Below the pieces are notes generated by a model that worked only from the letters and a program-made list of their open reading frames with translations, made no database searches and was not told the origin of the DNA. DNA of 64,000 nucleotides. Origin: an uncultured Bacteroidaceae bacterium (GTDB taxonomy: Bacteria > Bacteroidota > Bacteroidia > Bacteroidales > Bacteroidaceae). Positions within the stretch are counted from its first letter, which is position 1, and the number at the start of each line of letters is the position of its first letter. Shown piece after piece: positions 8,323-16,254 of the stretch. The position numbers and the translations under genes were made by a program. The stretch is taken from the NCBI GenBank assembly GCA_905234735.1, contig CAJOJA010000008.1:1-64000 (forward strand), written 5' to 3'.

Positions 8323-8931
8323 TTATATCCCAAAACGTTTCACCTTACCCTTTCCTGGAACCATCTTGTAACGAGTCTTCAAATACAGTTTTGACAATTG
8401 AAAACGGAATTTGATGTACCAAGATGGATAAGGGCATTCGTTGAGCCATTTAGCTATTACCACATTGTAATGGTCTTTGCAGGCTTTATATGCAACATAT
8501 TGATAACCTTCGCGTAACTTCAATTTTAGAATTGTCTTATTATTTTCATGTGCATCACCCGTTGTTAAAGAAAGTCCTTTCCATCTGATATAATCCATTG
8601 CTGTCCTTGAGAGGAGAAAGTAGGCGCGCGTTCTTCTATATTCTGGAAGCACAGTTACAAAACATTCGTATGCATATTCGCCACTCGTGAACCATTTTCG
8701 GTTATTCTTAATCAGAACAGCCCAAGTCCCGATGACTTTTTTTCCGTCCAAAGCAACAAACATTTTTCCCTCGTCACCGACTTTTTTTCGTATCTCATCA
8801 CTTGGCAGCGAGGGGAAAGCATTTATGATACCATTTTCCCTGTTCTCTGCATGAGATGCCCATATGACTTCTCGTATTTCTTCCCATGACACCCAGTCGG
8901 GTTTCTCTATGATTTGAACAGTATGTTCCAT
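8323..8931 (-). CDS. GNAT-family N-acetyltransferase, first of a tandem pair
   Basis: 202 residues from ATG at 8931. It is similar to the downstream gene from end to end: IEKPDWVSWEEIREVIWASH at the start, KVIGTWAVLIKNNRKWF in the middle, AYKACKDHYNVVIAKWLNEC and GKGKVKRFGI near the end. In the acetyl-CoA loop this copy has VLPEYRRTRAYFLL instead of the EYSGKGVFRAL of its partner, so the glycine of the pyrophosphate-binding turn is lost. It may therefore bind acetyl-CoA poorly or have a different role. It lies 35 bases after the CapA-like gene. Confidence 0.78.
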   Translation of the reverse strand: MEHTVQIIEKPDWVSWEEIREVIWASHAENRENGIINAFPSLPSDEIRKKVGDEGKMFVALDGKKVIGTWAVLIKNNRKWFTSGEYAYECFVTVLPEYRRTRAYFLLSRTAMDYIRWKGLSLTTGDAHENNKTILKLKLREGYQYVAYKACKDHYNVVIAKWLNECPYPSWYIKFRFQLSKLYLKTRYKMVPGKGKVKRFGI

Positions 8932-8966
8932 CAATAATATTATTTAGTTCACGTTGATAAAACTTC

Positions 8967-10124
8967 TTATCTATTTGTTGGTAGTACGTATTGCCATATT
9001 GCAAGCATATCCTCACGGGCTCTATCACTTCTCATAATAAAATAGTTCAGAAGAGTCTGACGCTTTGTAAAAGAACGGCCAACAAACTTCTTCATCGTCT
9101 TTGGAAATAACTTGCTTAGGAGCCGCCTAAAAGGGTATTGTCCTTTTAAACCAGCCAGGAATTTGGTCATCACATCATCTACCTTGATTTTCATAAACTC
9201 ATCCATGATGAAATCCTGATCATCAATTCTGGCGCTGCGCTCTTTGAAAGACGTAAAGTCTTGAGCGGTATCATATTGAAGGACATTGCCAACAATATTC
9301 ACAATATGATGCTTTATCTTCACATCGTTTTCTGAAAAGAGTAGTTCGGTAACAAGGCCTTCTTTGGTCAAACGAGGATATTTCTTCTGCCCGGCAAAAA
9401 GGAAGTTTCCCTGTCCATACAATAAATACGAACCATGATACCATTCTTCGCAACCTATACAGTGCGTATGTTGTGCTGTAATGAAATCTGCTCCGCACTC
9501 TGCCATGCGATGGAAACGTGTCCTTGTCTGCGGTGTGGGATATGGAAGATATTCTGCCCCGCCGTGATAAATCACGATAAGGTAGTCATGCTTCTCCTTC
9601 AATTTTTTGATTTCATTCAAGACTATCCATTCATCATACAGATTTGCGCCTGCCGTCTTTTCATCAGGAACAACAAAAAAAGTTTCTGACACATTGTAGA
9701 TACATATTTTCTGGTCGCCAAACTCTATTGTCAGCGACTTCTGAATATTTGAAATACTATCGCCAGCACCGACATACTGTATCCCACTGTTCTTTAACGT
9801 TTCTATGGTGTTGCAGCACCCCAGACTACCATAGTCTGTCACATGATTGTTTGCTAAAGCAACAGCCTTTACTCCTAGTTCATAGATACCCTTGATAGTT
9901 TTTCGAGGAGCCTTCAAAGAAGGTCCTGCCGCTTTTTCTTGCCTGTCATCTGACTCAGTTAGGACTCCCTCCAAATTGACTATGGAAAAGTCGGCATCTG
10001 CAAACAATTGGCATAATTCCTTGCCAAAGAGTGCTTCTATATTGCCCTCTTCAAACAACTTAATGTTTGCACTGCTGGGCAATAAATCCCCACCTATGAT
10101 TATACGATATATTTTATCTTTCAT
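8967..10124 (-). CDS. CapA-family metallophosphatase-like protein
   Basis: 385 residues. The CapA (PgsA) metallophosphoesterase fold is shown by GGDLLPSS near residue 10, FSIVNLEGVLTE near 50, VKAVALANNHVTDYG near 90, VIYHGGAEYLPYP near 190, and FITAQHTHCIGCEE near 215. These carry the Asp, Asn and His metal ligands of the family. CapA proteins take part in poly-gamma-glutamate capsules, and relatives occur in many polysaccharide loci. No signal peptide is visible, so it is probably cytoplasmic or membrane-associated here. It overlaps the flippase gene by four bases, and together with two ATP-grasp genes it hints at amino-acid chemistry in the polymer. Confidence 0.85.
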   Translation of the reverse strand: MKDKIYRIIIGGDLLPSSANIKLFEEGNIEALFGKELCQLFADADFSIVNLEGVLTESDDRQEKAAGPSLKAPRKTIKGIYELGVKAVALANNHVTDYGSLGCCNTIETLKNSGIQYVGAGDSISNIQKSLTIEFGDQKICIYNVSETFFVVPDEKTAGANLYDEWIVLNEIKKLKEKHDYLIVIYHGGAEYLPYPTPQTRTRFHRMAECGADFITAQHTHCIGCEEWYHGSYLLYGQGNFLFAGQKKYPRLTKEGLVTELLFSENDVKIKHHIVNIVGNVLQYDTAQDFTSFKERSARIDDQDFIMDEFMKIKVDDVMTKFLAGLKGQYPFRRLLSKLFPKTMKKFVGRSFTKRQTLLNYFIMRSDRAREDMLAIWQYVLPTNR

Positions 10125-11596
10125 TTCTTGGAAAACCGTTTTCTAATTTTAGATAACATGGGTGTAACAATGCTCTTTGTATATAGAAATGCTTCTGGTT
10201 TGAACAGCAAGGACCAACCTAAATAGACGATGCAGTAAATGAACAGTTTGACAAGACCGTCAGGATAGATTGAAAGATGAAGCAAATCTGCCGTTACATA
10301 ACTAACAACAGCAGCGACAGCCGCAACTACCATCATAGGCAAGATGTCCATCAGCTGTTTCCACCATTTATACCCAACATGTTTGGAAACCAAGGATATA
10401 TTTACAAAATAGGAGAACCATGCATTCAACACCATGCCCCATAAAAGACCATTCATTCCAAATAAAGCTAATCCTGCCACCACGAAACCAATTCCCATTG
10501 CACGTTTAATGAATGTCCATACGAACATCGTCCTGCTTTTTCCTATGGCTGCAATTGACTGGTAATTGACTGATTGTAAGCAATGGGCCAACCCTACTAA
10601 GCATAACACCTGAAAATAGGGTACACTGAAGAGCCAACGTTCAGAATACAGAAAAAGAAAAATGGGCTTGGCACACAGCAGAAGGATGAACAACAAGGGG
10701 AACGTGATGTATGCAAGGGTCATGGTAAGCCGCTTAATCATGTTTCCTAGTTGCTCTTTGTTGTCCTGAACTTCTGCATATAAAGGATAAGTGACTTGCG
10801 TCAATACCTGAGAGATGCTGTTTGATGCGAGTTTCTCCGTCCCCTGTGCCTTGGAGTAGTAGCCCATGGTGTTTGCGTTGTAGAAACGGCCTATCAGCAA
10901 TCCCTGAAACTGATTGCCGAATTGATTAAGCAGATGTGTCAGGAACATGTAGAAGCCAAAACTGAATAATTCCCGGAAAGATGGCCAGGAGAAGGTCCAA
11001 ATGGGTCGCCACTTTACATAAAACCAGAAGGCAAGGGCTGGGATGCCCGCCACTAAAAGATTCTGTGCCACCAATGCCCATACGCCATACCCAATATACG
11101 CCATGATGATGGTGATGGTCAAAGAGATAACCGACGTCAAGATGGAAATAATTGAAAGGACTTTGAAGTTCAGTTTTTTCCTAAGCTGGTTTCGCTGGAT
11201 GATGTTGAAGGCGTAGATGAAGAGAACGATGCCTTGCATACGAAGGACATCACGCAATATTTCAATATCATAGAAACGGGCAATGGCGGGCGCTGAGACA
11301 TAGAGGATAGCGTACATTACGATTGCCATGCCGAGGTTCCACCAGAAAATGGTAGAATAGTCTTCCTGAGTAGGTCGTTTTTTCTGAATCAGTGCAGAAC
11401 CGAAACCGCCGTCAATGAACGCCTCAGCCATCACCATAAAAATCATCAACATTCCTATGCAGCCGTAGTCATGAGGCGTGAGCAGACGAGCAAGGATGAT
11501 ACCCGATATGAACTGGATAATCATCTTCGAGTATTTCTGCAAGGCTGTCCAAACAATGCCTGATGCAGCTTTATGTTTGAGACTCTTCTGTGCCAT
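10121..11596 (-). CDS. Wzx-type lipopolysaccharide/capsule flippase
   Basis: 491 residues of the MOP (polysaccharide_synt) family. The N-terminus KAASGIVWTALQKYSKMIIQ is the usual amphipathic start, followed by about 12-14 membrane helices and the characteristic ILARLLTPHDYGCIGMLMIF segment. Such proteins move undecaprenyl-PP-linked repeat units from the cytoplasmic to the periplasmic face of the inner membrane. A likely Wzy polymerase is encoded downstream in the same locus. Start is ATG at 11596; 44 bases separate it from the lipoprotein gene upstream. Confidence 0.9.
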   Translation of the reverse strand: MAQKSLKHKAASGIVWTALQKYSKMIIQFISGIILARLLTPHDYGCIGMLMIFMVMAEAFIDGGFGSALIQKKRPTQEDYSTIFWWNLGMAIVMYAILYVSAPAIARFYDIEILRDVLRMQGIVLFIYAFNIIQRNQLRKKLNFKVLSIISILTSVISLTITIIMAYIGYGVWALVAQNLLVAGIPALAFWFYVKWRPIWTFSWPSFRELFSFGFYMFLTHLLNQFGNQFQGLLIGRFYNANTMGYYSKAQGTEKLASNSISQVLTQVTYPLYAEVQDNKEQLGNMIKRLTMTLAYITFPLLFILLLCAKPIFLFLYSERWLFSVPYFQVLCLVGLAHCLQSVNYQSIAAIGKSRTMFVWTFIKRAMGIGFVVAGLALFGMNGLLWGMVLNAWFSYFVNISLVSKHVGYKWWKQLMDILPMMVVAAVAAVVSYVTADLLHLSIYPDGLVKLFIYCIVYLGWSLLFKPEAFLYTKSIVTPMLSKIRKRFSKK

Positions 11597-11640
11597 TATT
11601 ATATGTTATATCATGTCCATTTGCAATGCTTACTTAGCTT

Positions 11641-13488
11641 TTATTGTTGTTGCCAAGATGCGGTAATCTGATAGGGAAACCCGTTCAAGACACTAAGTGG
11701 GTCGGAATAGGTTTGACCATAATCTGTTTGACTGGCTTCGACGCTTGAAAGGCATTGAACACACACGAACCAAAGGCCAGAATCAAGCGAGGAAAAGGAC
11801 AAGGAGGGATGCGAACCTTTGTTGGCTGAGAGAAAGTCTGCGCTCTCCGGATATGCAAAAGTGATGCGGCTCATAGAGAGGGAGAAATCGCCCTCGACCT
11901 GACTCTCAACATTTACGGAAATATTCTCTGCGCCTTCTGGAATCATTACCGCAAAATGATGACACTGAAGGTCTCCGAGTTTTGCATGACCGGGGATGTT
12001 GGCTTCGGAGCCGCAGTCCATCATGCGAGTCTTACCATTTTGAAGGAAACCTTTTAAGGGAGTTGAACCGATTCCATCCATGGCATACAGAATCATGGCC
12101 GCTGTCAAGTCGCGACGTTCACCGTCTTTTTCTTCTTCAGGATGCGAAGCTTCTAAGACAAGCCGTCCTGACGTATCATCTGTTTTATACGACCAGACAC
12201 TGGGCTGCATGTGGACATCACTTTTTTGAGGATAGTCAAAACGCGCAAGTATTGTCGTTCCTGTGGGAAGCATTACAGGATAGCCGCCCTTGTTGTGCCG
12301 GACATCGCTCACGTAATAGTCTCCACCGAAGTCATAGTAGTCCAATAATGGCGACTCATTTTCGATGAACATCCCTGTTGTCGTACCAGACAAGCCTGTA
12401 TGGTTCATCGTGGCAGGGAATAGTGAGAGATAATAGGGGTAATCAGGATTACCATCATAACCATTAGAGGCAAAGAAGGCCCCGGCACAGGTTCCGACAT
12501 AACTTCCGCCATTTATAACAAACTTTTTCATGTTCTCTCTGGCGGTTGAACCTAAAGACTGGCCATGCATCCTTGAGTCTCCTCCATTAACAAAAAGAAG
12601 TTTGTATCGTGGTTGCCCGTCGGGATAAAGAAGACGGCCATTGTTGTCGTTAGCATCGCCAGCTATAATCTCGTTCTGCAGCAAGATGTCTTCCTCAGAC
12701 GCATTTGAACGCGGAAGGCTAATACCCTCTGTAGAGAGACCTAGATACTTGGCGGCATACAATGACTTACGTGATGTCAAACCGATTCCGGCATCGAGGA
12801 AAATGTCTTTATAGAAAGCTTTCTGAGGTACCAATGGCAGATGAAGCGATTCCATCGGGATGGTCAGCTGAGAGGTCGAGGGGAAACTAATGCAAGTCAG
12901 TTTACTTTCATAAGTCGATATGTTTAGAAAAACTTCTGACAGAATGCTGTCGGGAAGGGGTTGCTCCTGCAACAGCCATCTGCCATTGGAATAGGCGAAC
13001 GAGGGGGTGTTACGAGCATCTGTCACAAGGAGCATCTTACCGTCCTTGTTCAGCAGAAAATCATCTCCCAACGTCCAGTAATACTTCGAACCGTTGGGCT
13101 TGATGGAAAGCCGAGGCCATAGGAAACCATCCTCTTGATTATTGCGGCGGAAAACAACAGGGGTCGCCTGACTCATGTAATAAAGAGCATAGACGCTCAT
13201 ATCTGTTGAATCGATTGAAGACAAGATTCCATCGTTCTCTTCATGCAGAAGCAGTTGTCTGATGCTTCGGATATTGTTGTTGAATATGGCTTCAGGATCA
13301 TTGCTGTTTACCACCTCAACATCGTTGGTGAAGTCATCAGAACGACATCCCATACAGAACATGAGACACACAAGCTTGAACAATAGGAGACGTCCTATAT
13401 GCAGCCTATCATAAATCCCAACTGTTGAAAATGTTTTTATTGTCAGTTGCTCAGGTATGCACTTACCGATTATGTTGAACTTCTTCAT
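11641..13488 (-). CDS. Lipoprotein with BPL_N (glutamine-amidotransferase-like) domain
   Basis: 615 residues from ATG at 13488. Residues 33-48 (GRLLLFKLVCLMFCMGC) form a hydrophobic stretch ending in a probable lipobox cysteine, C48, although the preceding n-region of about 32 residues is unusually long; a later non-ATG start is possible. The middle contains LLFVNGGDSRMHG and, near residue 334, SYVGTCAGAFFAS, the nucleophile elbow of the BPL_N / class I amidotransferase-like fold. The final part looks like a beta-rich domain. Proteins of this type occur in Bacteroidetes, mostly without known function. It begins four bases after the truncated priming-transferase-like gene, exactly where that gene's catalytic domain would be expected. 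Confidence 0.7.
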   Translation of the reverse strand: MKKFNIIGKCIPEQLTIKTFSTVGIYDRLHIGRLLLFKLVCLMFCMGCRSDDFTNDVEVVNSNDPEAIFNNNIRSIRQLLLHEENDGILSSIDSTDMSVYALYYMSQATPVVFRRNNQEDGFLWPRLSIKPNGSKYYWTLGDDFLLNKDGKMLLVTDARNTPSFAYSNGRWLLQEQPLPDSILSEVFLNISTYESKLTCISFPSTSQLTIPMESLHLPLVPQKAFYKDIFLDAGIGLTSRKSLYAAKYLGLSTEGISLPRSNASEEDILLQNEIIAGDANDNNGRLLYPDGQPRYKLLFVNGGDSRMHGQSLGSTARENMKKFVINGGSYVGTCAGAFFASNGYDGNPDYPYYLSLFPATMNHTGLSGTTTGMFIENESPLLDYYDFGGDYYVSDVRHNKGGYPVMLPTGTTILARFDYPQKSDVHMQPSVWSYKTDDTSGRLVLEASHPEEEKDGERRDLTAAMILYAMDGIGSTPLKGFLQNGKTRMMDCGSEANIPGHAKLGDLQCHHFAVMIPEGAENISVNVESQVEGDFSLSMSRITFAYPESADFLSANKGSHPSLSFSSLDSGLWFVCVQCLSSVEASQTDYGQTYSDPLSVLNGFPYQITASWQQQ

Positions 13489-13492
13489 TACG

Positions 13493-14272
13493 TTATTTCT
13501 CGGTTCGTACAAATTCTGTCAACACCTCCATGTTGTCACTCACCGATACAGGGTGAAGGTTCAGTTTCTCGTTGGCAGTGTGTACATAGTAGAATCTTAC
13601 CTTCTGTTGACGACAGAGAAGCATTGTGCGTTCTATTAGTTCGCGCTCCTTGCGTGGGACGCACAGATAGAGTTCGTTGCCGAGACGCAGTTCATCGGGA
13701 GCAGAGAGACGCGAGGCAAAGTCGCTGGGAGACACGAAACTGCTGCGAAGTTTGTAGCCGTAGGAGGGATTGTCCAAGAGCAGCTTATGCAACCGTTGCA
13801 GCTCAGGGTCGCTACCCACCATTGTTATATAGCGTGTGTTATAGCCCAAACGTCGGAAATGCATCAACAGCCAACGCTCAAGGAACCTCAGCACAATCAG
13901 GAGCACAATCATACTGACAGCCATGTAGAAGAATTGCCAACCCAGATGAGCCCTGAAGTTGAGTGCACGCAACACCAGATAGGACACCAGTACTTGGGTG
14001 GATGCCAGCATCGTGCAGCGACGGAAAATGTTTCCAACACTAATTAGGCGTCGGTGAATGACCGTGGAGAAAAAGTATTCTGCCACCATCATGGCTGCGG
14101 TGCATACCATCCAGAACAGACGCTCCTTGTCGTCGTCCCAGTCCTCAGAGAGAGGAATGGTGTCCACCACAAAGTAGAGCACTATCCACAACAAAAGTAC
14201 ATCGACTCCAATGATGAACCACTTGATGAGGCGGTTGGTGTAGTTGTTATTTCCGATTCCGATTTGTTCCAT
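13493..14272 (-). CDS. Priming sugar-phosphate transferase-like membrane protein without catalytic domain
   Basis: 259 residues from ATG at 14272. It has four predicted membrane helices (about residues 15-40, 55-75, 90-108, 115-140), then a cytoplasmic nucleotide-binding-like region (RYITMVGSDPELQRL) and ends SVSDNMEVLTEFVRTEK. This matches the N-terminal half of WcaJ/WbaP-type undecaprenyl-phosphate glucose phosphotransferases, which are normally about 460-480 residues and carry a C-terminal Bac_transf catalytic domain after one more helix. No trace of that domain follows in any frame; the next gene begins four bases on. It may be a remnant, a regulator, or work with a separate catalytic subunit. 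It precedes the flippase and follows the Alg13/14 pair. Confidence 0.75.
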   Translation of the reverse strand: MEQIGIGNNNYTNRLIKWFIIGVDVLLLWIVLYFVVDTIPLSEDWDDDKERLFWMVCTAAMMVAEYFFSTVIHRRLISVGNIFRRCTMLASTQVLVSYLVLRALNFRAHLGWQFFYMAVSMIVLLIVLRFLERWLLMHFRRLGYNTRYITMVGSDPELQRLHKLLLDNPSYGYKLRSSFVSPSDFASRLSAPDELRLGNELYLCVPRKERELIERTMLLCRQQKVRFYYVHTANEKLNLHPVSVSDNMEVLTEFVRTEK

Positions 14273-14273
14273 A

Positions 14274-14311
14274 GACAATTCTCAATTTTCAATTTTCAAT
14301 TCTCAACGAAT
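14274..14311. repeat. A/T-rich low-complexity repeat at a gene junction
   Basis: Units CAATTCT and CAATTTT are repeated about five times between the start of the membrane protein gene and the end of the Alg13-like gene. On the minus strand the repeat supplies the last codons and the stop (GAG AAT TGA) of the Alg13-like gene. The same kind of repeat recurs near 46.1, 54.6, 56.0, 58.7, 59.7 and 61.8 kb. Confidence 0.7.
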
Positions 14312-14766
14312 TCTGTTATTGACTGCACGAGGCTATCTGTGGCGTATGCGCCAATGGAGTAGAGAGGGCGAAGGTCGGGGGTTAGCAGTAGTGACTGGAG
14401 TTCCTCTTTATCCGTAGCCACATAGCAATAGCCCGCCTCCTTCACCTTCTCGGCAGTGGCAAGCTGATGCTCGTTGCGGTGCTCGCCCAAGGCGGCTATA
14501 CGCGGGAAAACGATGAGGGGCTTGTGCATGGTGAGAGCCGACAGGATGGTGCCCATGCCGGCATGAGCCACAATGAGACGGGCCCGATTGAAGAGCCGGT
14601 CGAACTCGTCAGGAGGCAGTATGTCTATCGTGTTGATATGATGTGGCAGATAGCCACTGCCGTTAACCTGGGCCACAATCTCCTCGTTGAGCTGAGGGGC
14701 CAGCTCGTCGAGCATGCGTATGAGGCGGTCGAAGGGCAGCTGTGTGCCTGTGATTACAAATATCAT
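14296..14766 (-). CDS. Alg13/PssE-like glycosyltransferase subunit
   Basis: 156 residues matching the C-terminal half of GT28 enzymes: MIFVITGTQLPFDRLI at the start and RARLIVAHAGMGTILSALTM followed by KPLIVFPRIAALGEHRNEHQ, the conserved UDP-sugar binding region with 'H.G.GT' and 'P....gEhr..hQ'. In split enzymes this donor-binding subunit (Alg13, or PssE/EpsF-type in bacterial polysaccharide loci) works with the Alg14-type membrane subunit, encoded by the gene directly upstream with a four-base overlap. Such pairs commonly add the second sugar to the lipid carrier. The stop codon comes from a low-complexity repeat, so the C-terminus may have been altered slightly. Confidence 0.88.
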   Translation of the reverse strand: MIFVITGTQLPFDRLIRMLDELAPQLNEEIVAQVNGSGYLPHHINTIDILPPDEFDRLFNRARLIVAHAGMGTILSALTMHKPLIVFPRIAALGEHRNEHQLATAEKVKEAGYCYVATDKEELQSLLLTPDLRPLYSIGAYATDSLVQSITEFVEN

Positions 14767-15212
14767 AACACTGTTCCTGCAAAAGTTACTTTAGAGTCGG
14801 CCAAGTCGGGCCACTGGGTATAGACACGCGATGCGAAACAACGGGCAATACGTCCGCTGGCTGACAGATGGGCGGCATTGGCAATACTGTCCACCCAGAT
14901 GGTCTTGTAGCGTAACAGCCAACCGGCTAAGATGCACACCAGTCCAGGTGCAGCCCCCGTCGTGAGTATGGCATCGGGATGTTCACGTTTCAGAATACGT
15001 AGGAGCCGGAAGAATGCAGGCAATAGGCGCCAGGCATCTTTGCGACTGAAATCGGGCATCAGATAGAATTTGGCATCGCCTGTCATCGTGACGCACTTGG
15101 GATGGGTAGACGCATAGACCACCTCAAAACGTTCTTCCAAGGGACGGGTGATGCGCAACAACTGCTGCCAATGTCCGCCAAGAGAGGCTGCTGCAAATAT
15201 CTTCTTATCCAT
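14763..15212 (-). CDS. Alg14/PssD-like glycosyltransferase subunit
   Basis: 149 residues from ATG at 15212 (a TTG 12 bases upstream is possible but less likely). The start MDKKIFAAASLGGHWQQLLR carries the 'SlGGH..ql' motif of Alg14 proteins, and PDAILTTGAAPGLVCILAGW and KTIWVDSIANAAHLSASGRI match the acceptor-binding region that recruits its partner to the membrane. With the overlapping downstream Alg13-like gene it makes a two-part GT28 glycosyltransferase acting on a lipid-linked sugar at the inner membrane. The gene follows the small His-rich membrane protein gene. Confidence 0.88.
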   Translation of the reverse strand: MDKKIFAAASLGGHWQQLLRITRPLEERFEVVYASTHPKCVTMTGDAKFYLMPDFSRKDAWRLLPAFFRLLRILKREHPDAILTTGAAPGLVCILAGWLLRYKTIWVDSIANAAHLSASGRIARCFASRVYTQWPDLADSKVTFAGTVL

Positions 15213-15245
15213 CTTCTTTGCCAAAGACTATCAGTTTACTTAGAG

Positions 15246-15428
15246 TTATCCCATGCTGTACACCACTGCTACAAGGGCAATCATGATGACGGAGAGGATG
15301 AAGAGAACTATCTTCAGATACTTTTCGGCCTTGCGGCGGATGGCAATAGAAAGAAGGCTCCTGCGCTTGAAACGCGAAGCATAATCCTCGTGATGATGGT
15401 GGTGCTTATGAGAAGATTGCTCTGACAT
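15246..15428 (-). CDS. Small His-rich single-pass membrane protein
   Basis: 60 residues. The N-terminal part is polar and contains a run HKHHHHHEDY followed by a basic stretch (RFKRRSLLSIAIRRKAEKY), then one hydrophobic helix (IVLFILSVIMIALVAVVYSM). The topology is probably N-in. It is placed one base from the wza stop side and upstream of the Alg14 gene, in the same direction, so it is very probably translated. I do not recognise a named family. The His cluster could bind metal. A role as a small partner of the export complex or glycosyltransferase is only a guess from position. Confidence 0.7.
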   Translation of the reverse strand: MSEQSSHKHHHHHEDYASRFKRRSLLSIAIRRKAEKYLKIVLFILSVIMIALVAVVYSMG

Positions 15429-15429
15429 T

Positions 15430-16254
15430 TTACTTCAGTATATTATATAGGAGTGAGGCCACGGAGATTAATATGCTTATCGATGTCAGCATGATGGAGG
15501 TTGTCTGACCTACACTGGAGTTGCGAGCCTTCACCTTGTTGGGTTCCACGTAGAGAATATCGTTCTGCTGGAGATAGTAGTAGGGGGAGTTGATAATGTT
15601 GGCATCGTTGAGGTTGAGGACGTAAATCTTCTTTTTGCCCTTGTCGTTCTCGCGGATGAGCTTCACCCTGCTACGAACACCGTATACCGTGAGGTCGCCT
15701 GCCTGAGCCAGCGCCTCAAAAATGTTTATCTTCTCGTTGCTCACCGTGAACATACCCGGACGAGCCACTTCGCCTAAGACTGAGATTTTGTAATTGGCCA
15801 TGCGAACTGTGACAATGGGATTCTCGCTGGCATTCATATAGGGCAGGATGCCGTCGTGAATGAGCTTCTCGCATTCGACCTTTGTGAGACCTCCCACCTT
15901 CAGTGTGCCCAAGACAGGGAAGCTGATGGTGCCGTCGTTGCCGACCAGATAGGTCTGCAGGGCGCGACCAGAACCAATCGTCTGGGAAGCTGCCCTGTTG
16001 CTTAGCGAGGGGGGAACAACAATGTTGAAGGGTTCGGAGGCCTCTGGGTTGATGGTGTTGACCGTAATCGTAAGCACATCCTTAGGCATGATGCGGGCAT
16101 CATACAGGTATGCGGAATTCTCTAAGTCAATGGTGTCACTATTCTGAATGTAGGCAACCTTTTTAGGTGAAGTGCAGCCAATGAGCAACATGCTAAGGGT
16201 GACTGCCAGTGCTCCACGAATATTCATCTTTTTCATACGTTTTGTATTTATCAT
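15430..16254 (-). CDS. wza: Polysaccharide export outer-membrane lipoprotein (Wza-like)
   Basis: 274 residues. The signal peptide ends in a lipobox (SMLLIGC, C27). Residues about 45-130 form the Poly_export domain (YLYDARIMPKDVLTITVN) and about 140-215 a SLBB domain (GEVARPGMFTVSNEKINIFE). A hydrophobic C-terminal helix (TSIMLTSISILISVASLLYN) may cross the outer membrane, as in Wza. The start ATG overlaps the wzc stop by four bases, the usual wzc-wza coupling of Bacteroidetes loci. It forms the outer-membrane pore that works with the tyrosine kinase encoded upstream. Confidence 0.92.
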   Translation of the reverse strand: MINTKRMKKMNIRGALAVTLSMLLIGCTSPKKVAYIQNSDTIDLENSAYLYDARIMPKDVLTITVNTINPEASEPFNIVVPPSLSNRAASQTIGSGRALQTYLVGNDGTISFPVLGTLKVGGLTKVECEKLIHDGILPYMNASENPIVTVRMANYKISVLGEVARPGMFTVSNEKINIFEALAQAGDLTVYGVRSRVKLIRENDKGKKKIYVLNLNDANIINSPYYYLQQNDILYVEPNKVKARNSSVGQTTSIMLTSISILISVASLLYNILK

